Source: Nephromyces sp. MM_2019 (lineage: Eukaryota; Apicomplexa; Aconoidasida; Nephromycida). From it: a stretch of DNA of 64,000 nucleotides. The position numbers and the translations under genes are program-made. The notes below the pieces were generated by a model. The model was not told where the DNA came from and ran no database searches. It was given only the letters and a program-made list of their open reading frames with translations. Shown piece after piece: positions 50,201 through 61,929 of the stretch. How positions within the stretch are numbered: the stretch's first letter is position 1; each line of letters begins with the position of its first letter. The stretch covers positions 170,749 to 234,748 of the forward strand of contig JADHZB010002041.1 of the NCBI GenBank assembly GCA_015657535.1, in the 5' to 3' direction.

Positions 50201-53200
50201 AGCAACGAATCATTTGCAACCGGGGTGATTACTAGCATTTTAGCTAAGTGGTTAGTCGAACCTAGGCAAGTGGTTAGATATACGTCCTGATATCTCCACT
50301 TTTTCTAAATCATCGGATAAGGCGCACATGATATGTTTAAACTTTGAAGATCATCATTCAAATGGTTGCTAACTAAAGGCACACGAATATTTATTTTTCT
50401 ATAATATCTCATGAAATAGAACTTCTGCCTATTGAGAAGGAGGAATTACTTGTTATTTTAATGTCTCCGGGACTCATTGCTTCCCCATATACGTATAATG
50501 GGATACTCGATGTGCCATCGATAGCCAGAGTAAAGTTTTGCGTATTAAGGCGGAAATTTAACATTTTAAAGAAGCCAGCAAGGACTTATGGGTGTGAAAC
50601 TACAAAATTTAACTTAAGTAATGCACTGCAGCCTTTGTGCAGCACAAAAGAAAAAGTAGGAGTTTCTCTGCTCGCCAGCCATTTCCCAATACAATTTCAC
50701 GAATTTGCCCACAATGCACCCCAATTTCAGGGAAAAGATCGAAATGGTACCAGTACCACACTGCCATGCTTGGCTTAACAGACTTGCTGTCTACGAATAG
50801 TTTTTTTCGGGTGAGTAAATTGCTTGTCTTTTTGCACAGTCACCAAGTTTTCCTTCGTTTAAACTCATGAAAGCCACAATTGATTGCACAGCACGTTTGA
50901 CCAGTAAAAGCATACTTCCGGCAGCTCTGTCATAATTCAGGTATGTATTCTTTTTAGTTTTAAGGGTGTAAAACCAGACTAAAATAGTGGTTACAGGAGG
51001 AGCCGAAATTAGCTGGATGTATAGAAAAGCCAGGAACCAGTCTGAAGGTCAAAAGATGCAAAGACGGAATATTTTTTACAGTAGCTGGTAAAAACTTCAA
51101 TAATGCCCTATCGGCAGTATTTTCCCCTTGAATTTGAGCTGAAATCACTGCTTTGGGGGGAAAATAAAAAAAATGTATCCTCCAATGTAGCTTCTACTAG
51201 AAAATTGCATGGATAACGGTCCCGGGTTTCTCCTTAATGAAAAAATGGGAAAAAAATATTTCCTAATTTCTTTGCTCTGGAAGTAATCTAGGAATTTACC
51301 AATGGAAATTTCGATTATTTTACGTTTTAAGAGAGTGCTTTAAATAAGTAGAGTTCTGCAAGTTCCAGGTTTTGCAACTAAGATTATTACAGGGAAGGAG
51401 AGTACCAATTTTTTGGGCCAATAAGCTGTTGAAACACAAGCCATAAATGGCTTAGAAACAACATCGCTGGTAACTGATCTAGACAACATAAGCGACCATA
51501 TCAATGGAAAAATTGGTACAAGCATTTTCCGCAGATTAGAGGGCTAACACAATTAGACTTAATAAATATAATTGGAAAGTGAACAGCAATCAGCAAGAGC
51601 CCCTTAAATTATTGACTTAAAAAAAAATTATATACCACTTCATGCAGGTCAGTGCCTTTTCCACACACCAATGGTAGTTACTAACCACCTAAGTCATTAC
51701 TATACATCAAGCCTGCCATTTTAAAAACATCAGTATTATTTTAATCGCCACTAAATTCCTGTTATTGAATATTATGAGCCTCAAAGTGACTAAAGCGAAC
51801 CGGAAAATTCAATTTAGTAATATATAATCTGTCCTTAGGGATTCGCAGTTAAGTAATCATTAAATCCCAAGCATAAAAAATTACAGCCTCATTTAAATAG
51901 CAACCAAATGAAAAATTTCCTCACACCTCAAAAAATGTATGCTGCCGTGCTTTTAGTAGATTTCCCTCTGAAATGAACTTTTTTCTTCTCTAATAAATAG
52001 AAAGGGAAAAGCAACGAATACCGCGCTCCTCTAAATATTTCTGGTGAGTATAAATCACTATAAAAGCACATAATCAGCGTGTTAGTATTCAAACGGAAAG
52101 CTTCTGGGTACCGCATAACTTCTGAGAAGCCCCATTTCTACGAGGAATAGCTATATTCTTGAAGCGAATTTTTGTCCAGTTTATTTTAAAAACAGCCTAA
52201 TATTAGAGACGCATATATCAGTTTAGTAGGCGTAAAAAACAGGCTGAAAAGGTACTCAGCAAGTGAAATATCAAAAACGCCAGAAATCAGGCAACCCAAC
52301 TTGAAAATTTGTATCAGAAAGAAAATAGCATCACTTTAAAATGCATTAGCAGCCGGCTAAAAAAAATATAATCAATGAAGAAGAATTATCCCCGTTTAAA
52401 TAAGGGCTAAAGCTACTTCCTGAATCAGTAACTTCACATGAAAAATGGTGCTAAGCAATTGACCTACAAGAAATTCCAGACTCAGACGATGCGAAGTATT
52501 CATTAAATTCGCAACACAAGTTATTTAAACTCGAAGAAACTCCCTCTATGCCCTGAGATTGATACATGCTGCAACCAAGTTAATGGCTAAAATACATATT
52601 TTTACTACTGCCACGATTTGAGCTGCGGAAGTAGCTACCTTGAAGCGCATGAGGCAATCCAATACTTTGCAGTACTCTTTTTCCATTTTTTAATTTTCCA
52701 TAATATAAATAGAGAATACCACCAGCAAAACTGGAAAATTTTGCATTCCATCTGTATTTATAGATGCAGAAAAAACAAGAAAAGAAGAAACAAATCATTT
52801 AACATTATATTCTCCTCCGGAAATCAGACAAAACATCTTTGGCTCATACTATCGCTCGCATTATGCCGCTCACTGAAAATTTTCTGAAGTGACGCCTTTA
52901 CATTTGACAAAGGATTTAACGCCTTTAAGTCCTCATCTTTTTAATAAAGTATTAATAAAATGTAATCCCGCACTGGAAACTGATATAGATGCTTCTTATT
53001 GTAGATATAGATTCAATTCGTATTGTAGGTTTATCTCCTGATTTTATGATCGAGCCATTTCCGAATTCATTTTCTAGTCATGGCGAAGAGTATATAGTAC
53101 ACACATAACACTAGTAATAAGCATCATAAAAACAACAAAACTACATGTATTTTTGTGAAGCTTCACAACATTTAGAAGCTGGCAGGATGCATAAGTTGCG

Positions 53201-53270
53201 CAACTCCAGCCTTAAAACCTGAAATATTTTATCTTTTTCTATAAAATAGAATAAACACTGAAATGTGGGT
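50201..53270. other. Unassigned stretch with scattered minus-strand exon candidates
   Basis: Several minus-strand segments look like exons. One lies near 51140-50990 after a GATTTCAG acceptor (AQIQGENTADRALLKFLPAT). Another is at 52121-52022. A third runs from about 52560 to 52450 (GIEGVSSSLNNLCCEFNEYF). They may all belong to one gene downstream of the HIT-finger gene, but the joining phases could not be made consistent, so no gene model is given. Confidence 0.35.
52022..52121 (-). CDS. Internal exon, weakly myotubularin-like
   Basis: Between a GCTTCTCAG acceptor and a GTATTC donor. Reads VMRYPEAFRLNTNTLIMCFY, then SDLYSPEIFRGA. This recalls the myotubularin phosphatase segment 'FP.AFEFN...L......LYS..FG.F' that follows the catalytic core. 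The catalytic CSDGWDRT signature was not found in neighbouring DNA, so the assignment is only a suggestion. That it is coding is more secure than what it codes. Confidence 0.35.
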
Positions 53271-55584
53271 TTACCACGTTAGGATGTCTGAGTAAGTACC
53301 ACAGTCAGTTTCTGAATGAATTGTTTTGCATCTTTTACTGCAAAGATATCTACAATAGCCAATAGGCCGGTGATGGGCGCAAGCAGAACATTTAAATTGA
53401 GCAAAAAATCCACACACAACACAGAGCTTTTTAGGGGGGAAAGACGAGCATCCTGCTTTAACGCTTGTCCAGCAAGTAGTACTAGACCTGAAGGAAGCGA
53501 TAAAAGAGCAAAGAGAAGTCAGACTAAAGATACAGTATATTTCAAAACCAAAATCAAAGCTCTTTTAACAATCACTCCACACACACTATATATACACACT
53601 CTTCACATTCCAAAAAATCTTAACAATACACAATTTTAAAAGCACCCACCATTTTCATGTCTCAAATCACCAAATTATATCAAAATGTAAAATAAGACAG
53701 AAAATCAATTAAAGCACTGCATTTCACTTTCCCTTCAAGTCATAAGCTGAAATTAATCCGGAAACGGCATGCCATTTGTTGAATGAAAAATTAAGCATTT
53801 ACTTCTAGAATAAAATAAAAACGAGTTTGCACTTATTATTTTATTTTTTAACTCTTTGAGTTTCCCAGTTTTAAATATTGCTACATTTTTTGTAGTGCGT
53901 TTATGAAAGAATCCTTTGCTCTACTAAAAAAGCCTACTTTTATAACAAAATTAGTGAAAAAAAAAACTTTTAATATCCGGCAGCTTACGACAAAAGTCGA
54001 GAGTTCAGCTTATACAACGAATAGAAAACAGCAAACGAAAAAGATTATACCCCTTTTATTTCTACCTTAAAAGCTCTCTGTAGGGCAAATACAAAATATG
54101 AATATACAATACTTTTATCTTTTCAAGCGGCAGAAGAAGTACCATACAATTTCAATAATATACTGCAGGCCAGGAGCTAAACACTATCCAAAGAAGTAAT
54201 TGCGGGCAAGGAGATCGCACAAGAAAGTGCTAGAAAGTTGCTTTGAAAAGACAAGCATCTTGCAAATCTCAGTGTTTTCTCTTTCAAACTTTCCAAAAAG
54301 CATATCTCAAATCAAGGTCATGATGAAATATTGCTACAATAATAATAAGTCATAAAATAGGATGCTAAGAGTATATCCTTGTGCGACTACACTGCAGCCT
54401 AAAAAAAATACAAGACTATCAGTGAAGATAGAATCGGCAAATATATATATTCTTCTTCATCTTCTCTTCCTAGATAAAAAAAAGGTAAACAGAGGTTACC
54501 TTCAACAGGACAAGGGAAAACTAAAAAAAAAAACTACCGCGCGATTCACAAACTAAATCATTGTGGGTAGCAAGCATCGCCTTGTATTTAAGCTTCGAGG
54601 CAGATCAAAACCAGTCGAGAATACAAGGCGGCTAAGCAATGCACTTTCAGTGAAAGCGAAAATTGAAAAACTGTTAATGAACGTAGAACGTAAACTTGCT
54701 ACTTTTAATGGAGTCTAAAACTTCACTTTTAGACTCAAATATAAGTGAAAAGGATGTAATCTACACTGCAGGCCCATGAAATGCCTTTTTCTTGAGGTGT
54801 TATTTTCTTTAGATAAGGGGAGCAAGAGCTAAAGAATCGAATATTACATGCCTGTTGTAAATAAATTTAAAACTGAATTCAAGCAATAGGGAATCACTTC
54901 TCAATCTTAAAAGCAAAATAATAAATCTAAAATACAGTAGTAGACTCTTAGGTATTCAGGCAATCATCGTGGAATCCATGAACTCTATTATTCTCGCTAT
55001 AAAAAAAAATAAAGGGAAATAGAATTAACCTTCCAAAGATATCAATTTCAGCAAGTCTCTAAAAGATGAAAAGGCTAAAGCAGAAAAAGTTCTGAGAGAG
55101 TCACTTAACCATATACGTCAATATTTTCAGCAATAAATCAAAATCGCAAGATTAAGAACATCGGCTCAATTTTAAGGCAGAAAATTGTAATCTAGCAACG
55201 CATAAATATGAAAAGGGGGTAGCGAATAGATTTTGCCTGTGTGCTACTTAAAAACTAGAAATGACGTTAAAGCATCAGTTATAGAAGCTAACTTCAGAGC
55301 CTTGACGTCTAATATATGAAACACGTAATTAAGAACTTAAAATTACACGTCAATGGTACTTACTTCGAAGCATCAGCTTCGTCCTGTGCAAGAATAATTT
55401 TCAGGTCAAAGTTGTCACGGTGCTTGTATTTAAGCTGATTACTGCCTGCCGGTAATCGATTGTGAACAGAAGTACGCTCGCTATCAGAATTTTCTTCAGA
55501 AAGTGATTCACGGCGTTTTTTCTTTGCAGCATTACCTTTATGCTGCAAGTGCGATCTACTCTGTGACTTCTTAGCGCTAGCCAT
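53271..55584 (-). CDS. ZNHIT1: ZNHIT1/SWC6-like HIT zinc-finger protein
   Basis: Probable counterpart of the SWR1/SRCAP remodelling-complex subunit (Vps71/Swc6 in yeast) that helps deposit histone H2A.Z. Exon 1, 55584-55364, starts at ATG (MASAKKSQSRSHLQHKGNAA) with a basic Ser-rich N-terminus and ends in phase 2 at a strong GTAAGT donor. Exon 2, 53487-53271, begins in phase 2 after TCCTTCAG and runs to TAA at 53271-53273. Total is 145 residues, close to the roughly 155 of human ZNHIT1. The finger is C-terminal, as in that family: FPPKKLCVVCGFFAQFKCSA, then GYCRYLCSKRCKTIH and DCGTYSDILTW, matching 'CAVCG...Y.C..CG.RYC...C...H...CLKW'. The loop between the second CxxC pair and the YC pair is about six residues longer than usual (AHHRPIG). 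The 1.9-kb intron could hide another exon, though the phases already match. An in-frame upstream Met (55734) precedes a hydrophobic stretch and is less likely to be the start. Confidence 0.75.
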
Positions 55585-56301
55585 TGCTGCCAAAGGTATA
55601 AAATATTGGATCGTTTGCACAAAAATTATTTTAAAAAATATGATGCGATCAACATCAATAGGTAGAAGTCTCAAGCCAAGAAAACGAGCAAAAGGGCTTT
55701 TCCTCCTCGGATGAAAACTATGAACGGAACTCAAAAACTAAAAACCCTAAAAAAACAAAAGTATCAATTGCTACGTTTGATCTTCCAGTTAGACTATTAA
55801 CATGTGTAAATGCACACGGCGAGATCATCTATAACATTTATGCGGAAGGGATACATATTTGACAAGATAAGCTGCAATAAATGCAGTGAACTAGCCCCAT
55901 CATCAAGCGGGACAGTGGTGGTACTTGTTAAACTGGTGGTCTTAGCAAGCAGCTTTAGAATAATCATTTGAATATTCTTCCCAGTGCAATAAGACCAGTC
56001 ATCGTGAAAGTGTTAAGGACCAAAGATAATTGAAAAAAAAAGATTATATCCAGGTACTTGTGGTCGACCTAATATTTCGTTACTGCATTTTCTTTATTGA
56101 GGCTACTACTACACAGAAAGATACAGCCACAGGAGATGTCGCTAGACTGGGCTTAGTGCCTCTGCTCTTAAAATTGGCAAGTTGCCCATAAACGAAGACA
56201 AAAGAGCAGCATTTTCAACTATTTCTTATCGCGTTTAATGTAGCTGAGCAATCTGTGAATGGAATTAGCCAGCTCAAAGATAGGGAGGCATTACAAGTCA
56301 C

Positions 56302-56650
56302 CCTATAAAAGAACTGAAATATTCCGTGGAAAAGCTGTCCTTGAGTAAGAAGGTACTAATGGCACCATCCTCTCCAGATATATATCATGACTAATCTCAG
56401 CCTTGGAGTTCAATAAATACATTACAGTCAGGGGAACTATCAGACTCCAATGGCTTAGGCCATTGCTTCAAAAGTAAGGTCAATCGCATACCAAAATAGT
56501 ATCCTTTTGAGAATTTGATTCTATGGTGATGAAAATAAGTTCTTTAGGCTCGAAGTAATGGCAAAAACATGTGACATGTAGCGCTCGAAGGGAGTAACAT
56601 AATTGCAAAAGAGAACTAAGGACACCGCTGTCTGTATCAGAAACGTCAAC
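56302..56650 (-). CDS. RAD1-like checkpoint clamp subunit, two exons (partial)
   Basis: Exons 56650-56492 (after TTGCCAG, donor GTATGC) and 56369-56302 (donor GTGACT) join in phase 0. The first reads DTDSGVLSSLLQLCYSLRAL then HVTCFCHYFEPKELIFITIE; the second reads DGAISTFLLKDSFSTEYFSSF. This follows the N-terminal half-domain of the PCNA-like RAD1 subunit of the 9-1-1 complex, 'DN...SSLLKAIHF..HATC.....GL.VTVE..KC.QA.AFIQ...F.EF'. The spacing and order of hydrophobic strands agree, but few residues are invariant in this family. HUS1 or another sliding-clamp fold protein remains possible. Upstream and downstream exons were not found. The start may lie near the repeat-bearing minus frame at 56677-56907. 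Confidence 0.45.
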
Positions 56651-56697
56651 CTGGCAAGAAAGCACTCTAGTCCCGCCTAAACGAACATAGAGGAATC

Positions 56698-56822
56698 CTT
56701 TTCAGATGAGATGGAGAAACCCTTTTCAGGTGGGTGAGAGAACCTCGTTTTCAGATGAGGGAGAGAACCCCGTTTACGGATGAGGGAGAAAACGTCGTTT
56801 ACGGATGAGGGAGAGAACCTTG
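56698..56822. repeat. 25-bp tandem repeat, about five copies
   Basis: Units of about 25 bp, consensus TTTTCAGATGAGGGAGAGAA plus CCCCG, with the last copies changed to TTTACGGATGAGGGAGA. On the minus strand a 76-codon frame (56907-56677) runs through it, giving repeated (S/K)R-F/S-L segments. The repeat lies just upstream of the RAD1-like exon and is probably intronic or 5' untranslated. Confidence 0.8.
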
Positions 56823-58022
56823 GACTATAATGGCGGCATGCGAGGTTGCCACGCATTACGATATGAACAAGCCTTTTTGAGTTTGCAAACACACTAAAGC
56901 GTTTCACAGCGCGTTTCCTAATAAATTTAACTCTATAGAAATGTTATCGAAGCCCGCGAACAATACTAATATTCCAAGTAAACCATTCGCTTGATTAAAG
57001 AACGATTTCCATTGTACTGCTCAGTTTTTTTTTGCTGCTCCAAGTGCTAGTTCGCCTAAGCTATTTTCAGCTATCCTCAGCGGTAGATAATGTAAAAGGG
57101 GGTCTCTGCTTTTGTTTCCACGCACGCTCTCATTCACATTGCATAGCTCCAAGAACCGTAAGTCAACAAATAAGAGACTGATTTCGAGGAAGATGCAAGT
57201 AACGATGGGGGCTAGATGTTTGAGCCTACCTTGTATTTCTTAGAAACTAGTCGCAGTACTCGGCTTCCTAGATATTTTTCATAAGCTTATCCCCAGTATA
57301 TTTAGATTTCGCGATTTGCAATAGGAATGAGCGTTTGATATTTTCAGGAATATCAGAAGAGTTCGTTGAAGATATACTTAAATAGTGGAAAAACCTATAT
57401 GACTGGAAGATGATGTTTCTTTACGTGTGAACCTTAATAAAGATATAATTTTTACATTAATTAAAAAAATATATATTATGAATCTAAGGTAAGAAGCTTT
57501 TTTACCCTTTCGTTTTGTCCTTTCCAACGAGCTACCTAGTGAACTTTGATACTAAAAGCCTTCACACAAGAGCGAACCTCGAAATTGTACGTGCTTTTCC
57601 TGTCATCTGTAATTAGACAATTTTAGCTGGTGATTTGATGCAGGTATAAATCGAATAAATTTAAAGTTATATTACCGTTAAATAATATATATGCCATTGT
57701 GACTGCTGCAAAGCTTTTGATGTATACAAATCCTAAGCAAATTATACGAGAACCTACAGGATATTCTAAAAAAACTGCGATGGTCCTTGTCAACTGAGAA
57801 GTTAGTAATCATCCTTGCATTAGCTTTATCTTTCAAAAAATACAATACGATACTTTAGAGAGAGCAGGTACCATATCTTTTTACTCCAGTATTAGATTCA
57901 TTTTTCCATCCAGTAAAACTTATTTTTTCTTCTGAATATCTTGCATAGCTTGGCAAACGAGTCTACAAGCTGGTTTGTGACTAACAAGTGCAGACGTGTC
58001 TTTACCTGCTAATCGATCTTAC

Positions 58023-58187
58023 TCTCCTTAGAACTTTCCACTCAATAAAGTTATGAAGTTTATCAACATGCGGGATGCAAGCTTCTGGCTGAAACCAGAA
58101 TTTTTGGGCAGCAAATTTTTGCGAGGACTTTTTTTCCGTAAATATTTCATTACTTTTTAGCTTGCTGGAGATATCACTCAATTTCAA
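58023..58187 (-). CDS. Unidentified exon
   Basis: Ends at an AGGAGA/GTAAGA donor in phase 0. Reads KKSSQKFAAQKFWFQPEACI then PHVDKLHNFIEWKVLRR. The true 5' boundary is uncertain; several AG dinucleotides lie near 58160-58190. Aromatic-rich folded-looking sequence with no recognised family. Confidence 0.4.
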
Positions 58188-58480
58188 TAGCCTTCATAAT
58201 GTTCAATTAAACCGGCACTCAAACACATTTTTCCCGCTATAGTACGTGTTGTAGCTAGCTTTACGAAGAAAAAATATTGCACTCCTCTCCTCATATTCAA
58301 GGGGTAGTTTTAGCACCCGGCCAGGAATCGGAGGCCCTTCTAAAAAAAGAGGAGCGGCTACTCGTATTTCAGGTAAAAGGCTGTTAGATCCATGCTACCC
58401 CGTTTGAAAGCCTGCACAAGAAACAAAAAGAAATTCGCTAATATCGGTGTTATAGTTCGACTATTTGAAATAAGAGCAAA

Positions 58481-58745
58481 TCATAATTTAAAAAGCATCG
58501 CTTTGCTCCACAAATCGGTAAAACTGCTATTTTCTCGTACTAAATGACTCAGCAAAGGGTTCCTTTGCCTTCGGGTGGCATTATGACCTTGATTCATTGC
58601 CTTGAAGCATATAAAACACCGGGATACGAGTATATTAGAAACTTTCATATCCACCGAAAATATGTCAATCAGATTAATTCTGGAGACTTCATCCTCGTGA
58701 CAATAAAGCATATCATGCTTATCCCGCAGCAATTCAAGATATGAC
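58481..58745 (-). CDS. Unidentified terminal exon
   Basis: Starts in phase 2 after an AAAATAG acceptor and stays open to TGA, giving SYLELLRDKHDMLYCHEDEV, SRINLIDIFSVDMKVSNILV and a tail ending FTDLWSKAMLFKL. Amino-acid use is balanced and the frame is longer than expected by chance. An internal donor before the stop is possible. No family was recognised. It lies 300 bp upstream of the exon at 58187-58023 on the same strand, which would have to belong to a different gene if the stop is used. Confidence 0.4.
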
Positions 58746-59098
58746 CTATTTTCTCCCTATAAAAATATAAAAAGCAATCCAAGTTCGTGCTGATCTCGCT
58801 AACTCGACTTACCGCTTCAGAAGTCATAATATCCTAGTTTTTGTAATATATAAAGCACTTGTTTACTGAGTTCCTGCGAGTATGTGGCAATAGCAAAAAG
58901 AGATATTTATTTTCTGTCAAAGTGAAACTAACGACTAAGTTAGACTGGTGAGTGCTCTCGTGAGAAAAACAGCGCAAACGTATTTAAGCTTGACTTACAA
59001 CAGTTTCTTGCTAATGCAATCACAAGGGCAGTTCACATCAAATTTCTTGTTATAATAGCTCAAATAATGTCGCAGTACGAAAATAGATGAATTCGTTC

Positions 59099-59299
59099 TC
59101 AGTTTTTCGGATTTGCTGGCTCTGCTGATGCAACTTTTGTAAGTTCCTCCAAAGGCAGCAATGCAAAGGACTCATGCTCTGGGGATTTGTGACTCGTTAG
59201 TATTTTCAAAATACCTTTATAACGTGTGCGTTGCTGTGAATACTTCATTTCAGCTTTACAAAAATCTTTGCAGATGGCTTTTAAAGCCCTTGGTACACG
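59099..59299 (-). CDS. Unidentified small protein or terminal exon
   Basis: After a CACTTTGCAG acceptor the frame reads RVPRALKAICKDFCKAEMKY, SQQRTRYKGILKILTSHKSP and ends in an Ala/Glu/Pro tail, 66 codons and a stop. If it is a first exon instead, translation would start at the internal MKYSQQ. Its left-hand acceptor is only 10 bp from the start codon of a + strand gene at 59310, so the two either overlap head to head or share a promoter. Basic and helical; family unknown. Confidence 0.45.
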   Translation of the reverse strand, partial: RVPRALKAICKDFCKAEMKYSQQRTRYKGILKILTSHKSPEHESFALLPLEELTKVASAEPANPKN

Positions 59300-59309
59300 C
59301 TGCAAAGTG

Positions 59310-59969
59310 ATGGCGAAGCCAATAGCAGGCCGTGAGTACCCTTTGCACTCTTTTGCTTAAGCAGTGTTGTCCAGTAATTAGGTTAATCTTCGCTTGCAAA
59401 AGAATAAATTATGATGAAAATGGACAAATTTGAAGTAGGTTTGTTGTTTTTACCAAAGTCTGCCGCATGTCACTATCAAGGTGATAGTTTGTATTGAAAT
59501 TCCTCCAGATTTTATCCATATAGCCGTTTCAGTGTCTTGGAAATCTCCTTGAACCTCTCCGCTTTTTCAATTCTCTAAATCCTTTGAAAAAAGAGCTCTT
59601 TTTTCCGCTTTTACCCAGGCTTTATCATTATTCAAAAATAATACAAAGATGAGGTGGAACCTATAAAAGTCGTTTTTTTTATTACTGCCGGCCAAGTGGA
59701 GACCTCCTTTGTATGAGCGGGATTATTTACTTCTGCCTACGCGTGAAAACTTCAAGATTCGTATTTATCCTGAGGAGGAGTTATTTACTACCTCTGTCTA
59801 CGCTTGAAAGCTGCAAGATTCATATTTATCCTGATTTATTTTTTCCAGGCATATAACAGCTGTGCAACGCATAGCTGATCGCGAATATTTTGAGGTCATT
59901 GAAGTTGGTAGGGATTATGTTACTATGCAATTTTTAAGATTTGAATATACAGATAGCTATGAAGCTTAA
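59310..59969 (+). CDS. Very small three-exon protein, unknown function
   Basis: Exons 59310-59331 (ATGGCGAAG..., 22 nt, donor GTGAGT), 59459-59480 (22 nt, donor GTGATA) and 59849-59969 (to TAA). Phases match throughout (1 then 2). The product has about 54 residues: MAKPIAGLCRMSLSRHITAV, then QRIADREYFEVIEVGRDYVT and a tail FEYTDSYEA. The third exon is by far the best supported. It follows TTTTTTCCAG and has a regular alternating beta-strand-like pattern. The two 22-nt exons are supported only by splice signals and phase. No family was recognised; a small ribosomal, spliceosomal or mitochondrial subunit is possible but not shown. Confidence 0.45.
59724..59833. repeat. Two-copy ~55-bp direct repeat
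   Basis: Two adjacent imperfect copies starting TTATTTACT and ending CAAGATTC(G/A)TATTTATCCTGA, inside the last intron of the small three-exon gene. The second copy ends just before that gene's final acceptor. Confidence 0.75.
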
Positions 59970-61929
59970 TATCCGCTAGACTTTAGACTGTGGTGGAGAG
60001 CTCAAAACACTAGCGTTTCATACGCAGTATAAACCTTCACCAGTTAACTAATAAGACTGCGCTACCTGCAAAACCAGGAGCAAGGTGATGTAAGCCCTGC
60101 CTAAATGCGTTTCATCAGCATACTAGTAATATTATCAGAGGAAGTAGCAAGAGAGTTTTCCAGCCGGAAAAATAGGCGATTTCTTGGGATACATTGGCTA
60201 ATCTTAAAACTCTAAGGATTTTTCAAACGTGTGGTGATGGAGTATGAAGTCGATTTTCATTGAGTGTATTCCACTCAAAAGGAACCAGGATTTTTTTTTC
60301 TTGTTATGACATTTAGAAGAAATACAGTCATGGAGAGATGAAGTTGACGGGTATTCACGGGGTGTATATAATTTGAAATACCATTTTTTCCTGGAGATAA
60401 GGCAAGGGAAATTTTTATTAATTTTTTTTGAAAAAGACTGATAACAAATTTGGTCAGAAGCTGCATTCAAATATTATATACAACTTTCTTCCTAATGGAC
60501 GATGATATTCTTGAAATGTACTTCTCTGATGAAGCCGATGAAACGCGAGATATTTCAAGTGGGTTAAAGAGTAGATGAAATCGTTTTGCGAGCTTGAAGC
60601 TCCATTTTTTCATGTTTAAGTAACCACTACAAGGAAGAATTTCGTATCGGGTAAAAGAGGTATTCATCTAAAAGCATTGTATATTAAAGTACATAAAGTA
60701 TTATTAGCAAGCTGATATATGTATTAAAAGATAGTCAAGATTATAATTTATTGAGCTCTTTTTGGGAAGCCTCTATACTCCAAAAACAAAAATAGTTCTC
60801 CGTTGCGCAAATCTCTCGTGATTTTCTCTCGCCTTAAACTCGAAAATTTCTTAGCGTTGACGAAATTATTCATGATAGATTCAACACCAGAATCTGGAAA
60901 AATATCATCTTTTTTTAATATAATAGATCCTCTACAATTATTTGATTTTTACCTATAATGCTATAGCTTCTCCAGTATCTTCATCTACAAAATCTTTTAT
61001 CCAATTAGCGTTTGATCTTTGGAGAAAATCACACTGCAAAGTTTCTTTTTTTCTTGAACCGAATTTAAAATAAACACCAAAAAAGTTTTTCTCTTCACGT
61101 TGGTTAATTGAAGTTGCTTTATACACTCACTTCCGTCACGCAGCATGCTTTTTTCTAAGCTTTTGTATGTTTGTTTTGCTGGGTTGAATCAGATTTTAAT
61201 ATATCTTCGCCTTTTCAATGGTATCTTAGCTTGAAATGAAGAAGAAATTTTTTGTATTTTCAGAGCTTGCAGTGGAAGAATTTTTATCTTTTTTCTGCTT
61301 GGAAGCGGGATTTATCTAAAATGACTATGATGAATACCGTGCATCTATTATTTTCTTCCATAGAATACTAAAGCTATTTATAGTTATCAATGAAGCACCG
61401 TGGTGATATTGTTTTATTTGCCGTACGTCTATGCTACCGTAGTAGCGATTTCATGTGAAAAAGGAGCTCTTTTTTTCCAGGAAGTTGCGTATTCATTTTT
61501 TAATTTATCTTCACTTTTTTTATTTTGCATTTTACTTTTCGCGTATTTTTTTATAGCGTTTTTTCGTTGCCTTGTTAATCTTTGAAGATGAGGCATATAA
61601 TGACGATAAAATGAAATGCTTAAATCTATATTTAATGATGAACTTTGAGATTTTATGATACTCAAAAAACTAACGGCAAAGCAATTTTATAGAAAATAGT
61701 TAATTCAAGTTTCCATTTAGACGAGATTTTTAGAGTAAGCTTGCATGCTAGATTTTGCGCAATTTTCAATAAATTTATATTTCATTCTCTGTTGGTAAGG
61801 TTCGGTAGAGAAAGCAAAGTAAAAAAGAGCGAAGCTCTTGCTTTAAGGGGAAATCCCTTTTTGAAAGGAGTATGATAATTTTTTCTCTTTCTCCCAAGAC
61901 AGTTTTGCTGCTAACTGTCCACCCTTTAG
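59970..61929. other. Little assignable content
   Basis: AT-rich. A 28-codon + strand frame at 60495-60578 (MDDDILEMYFSDEADETRDI) is strongly acidic and protein-like. The opposite strand at 60667-60467 is also open (basic, 66 codons) and ends near a GTATAT donor. Only one of the two can be meaningful, and neither has partners. No gene is called. Confidence 0.35.
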
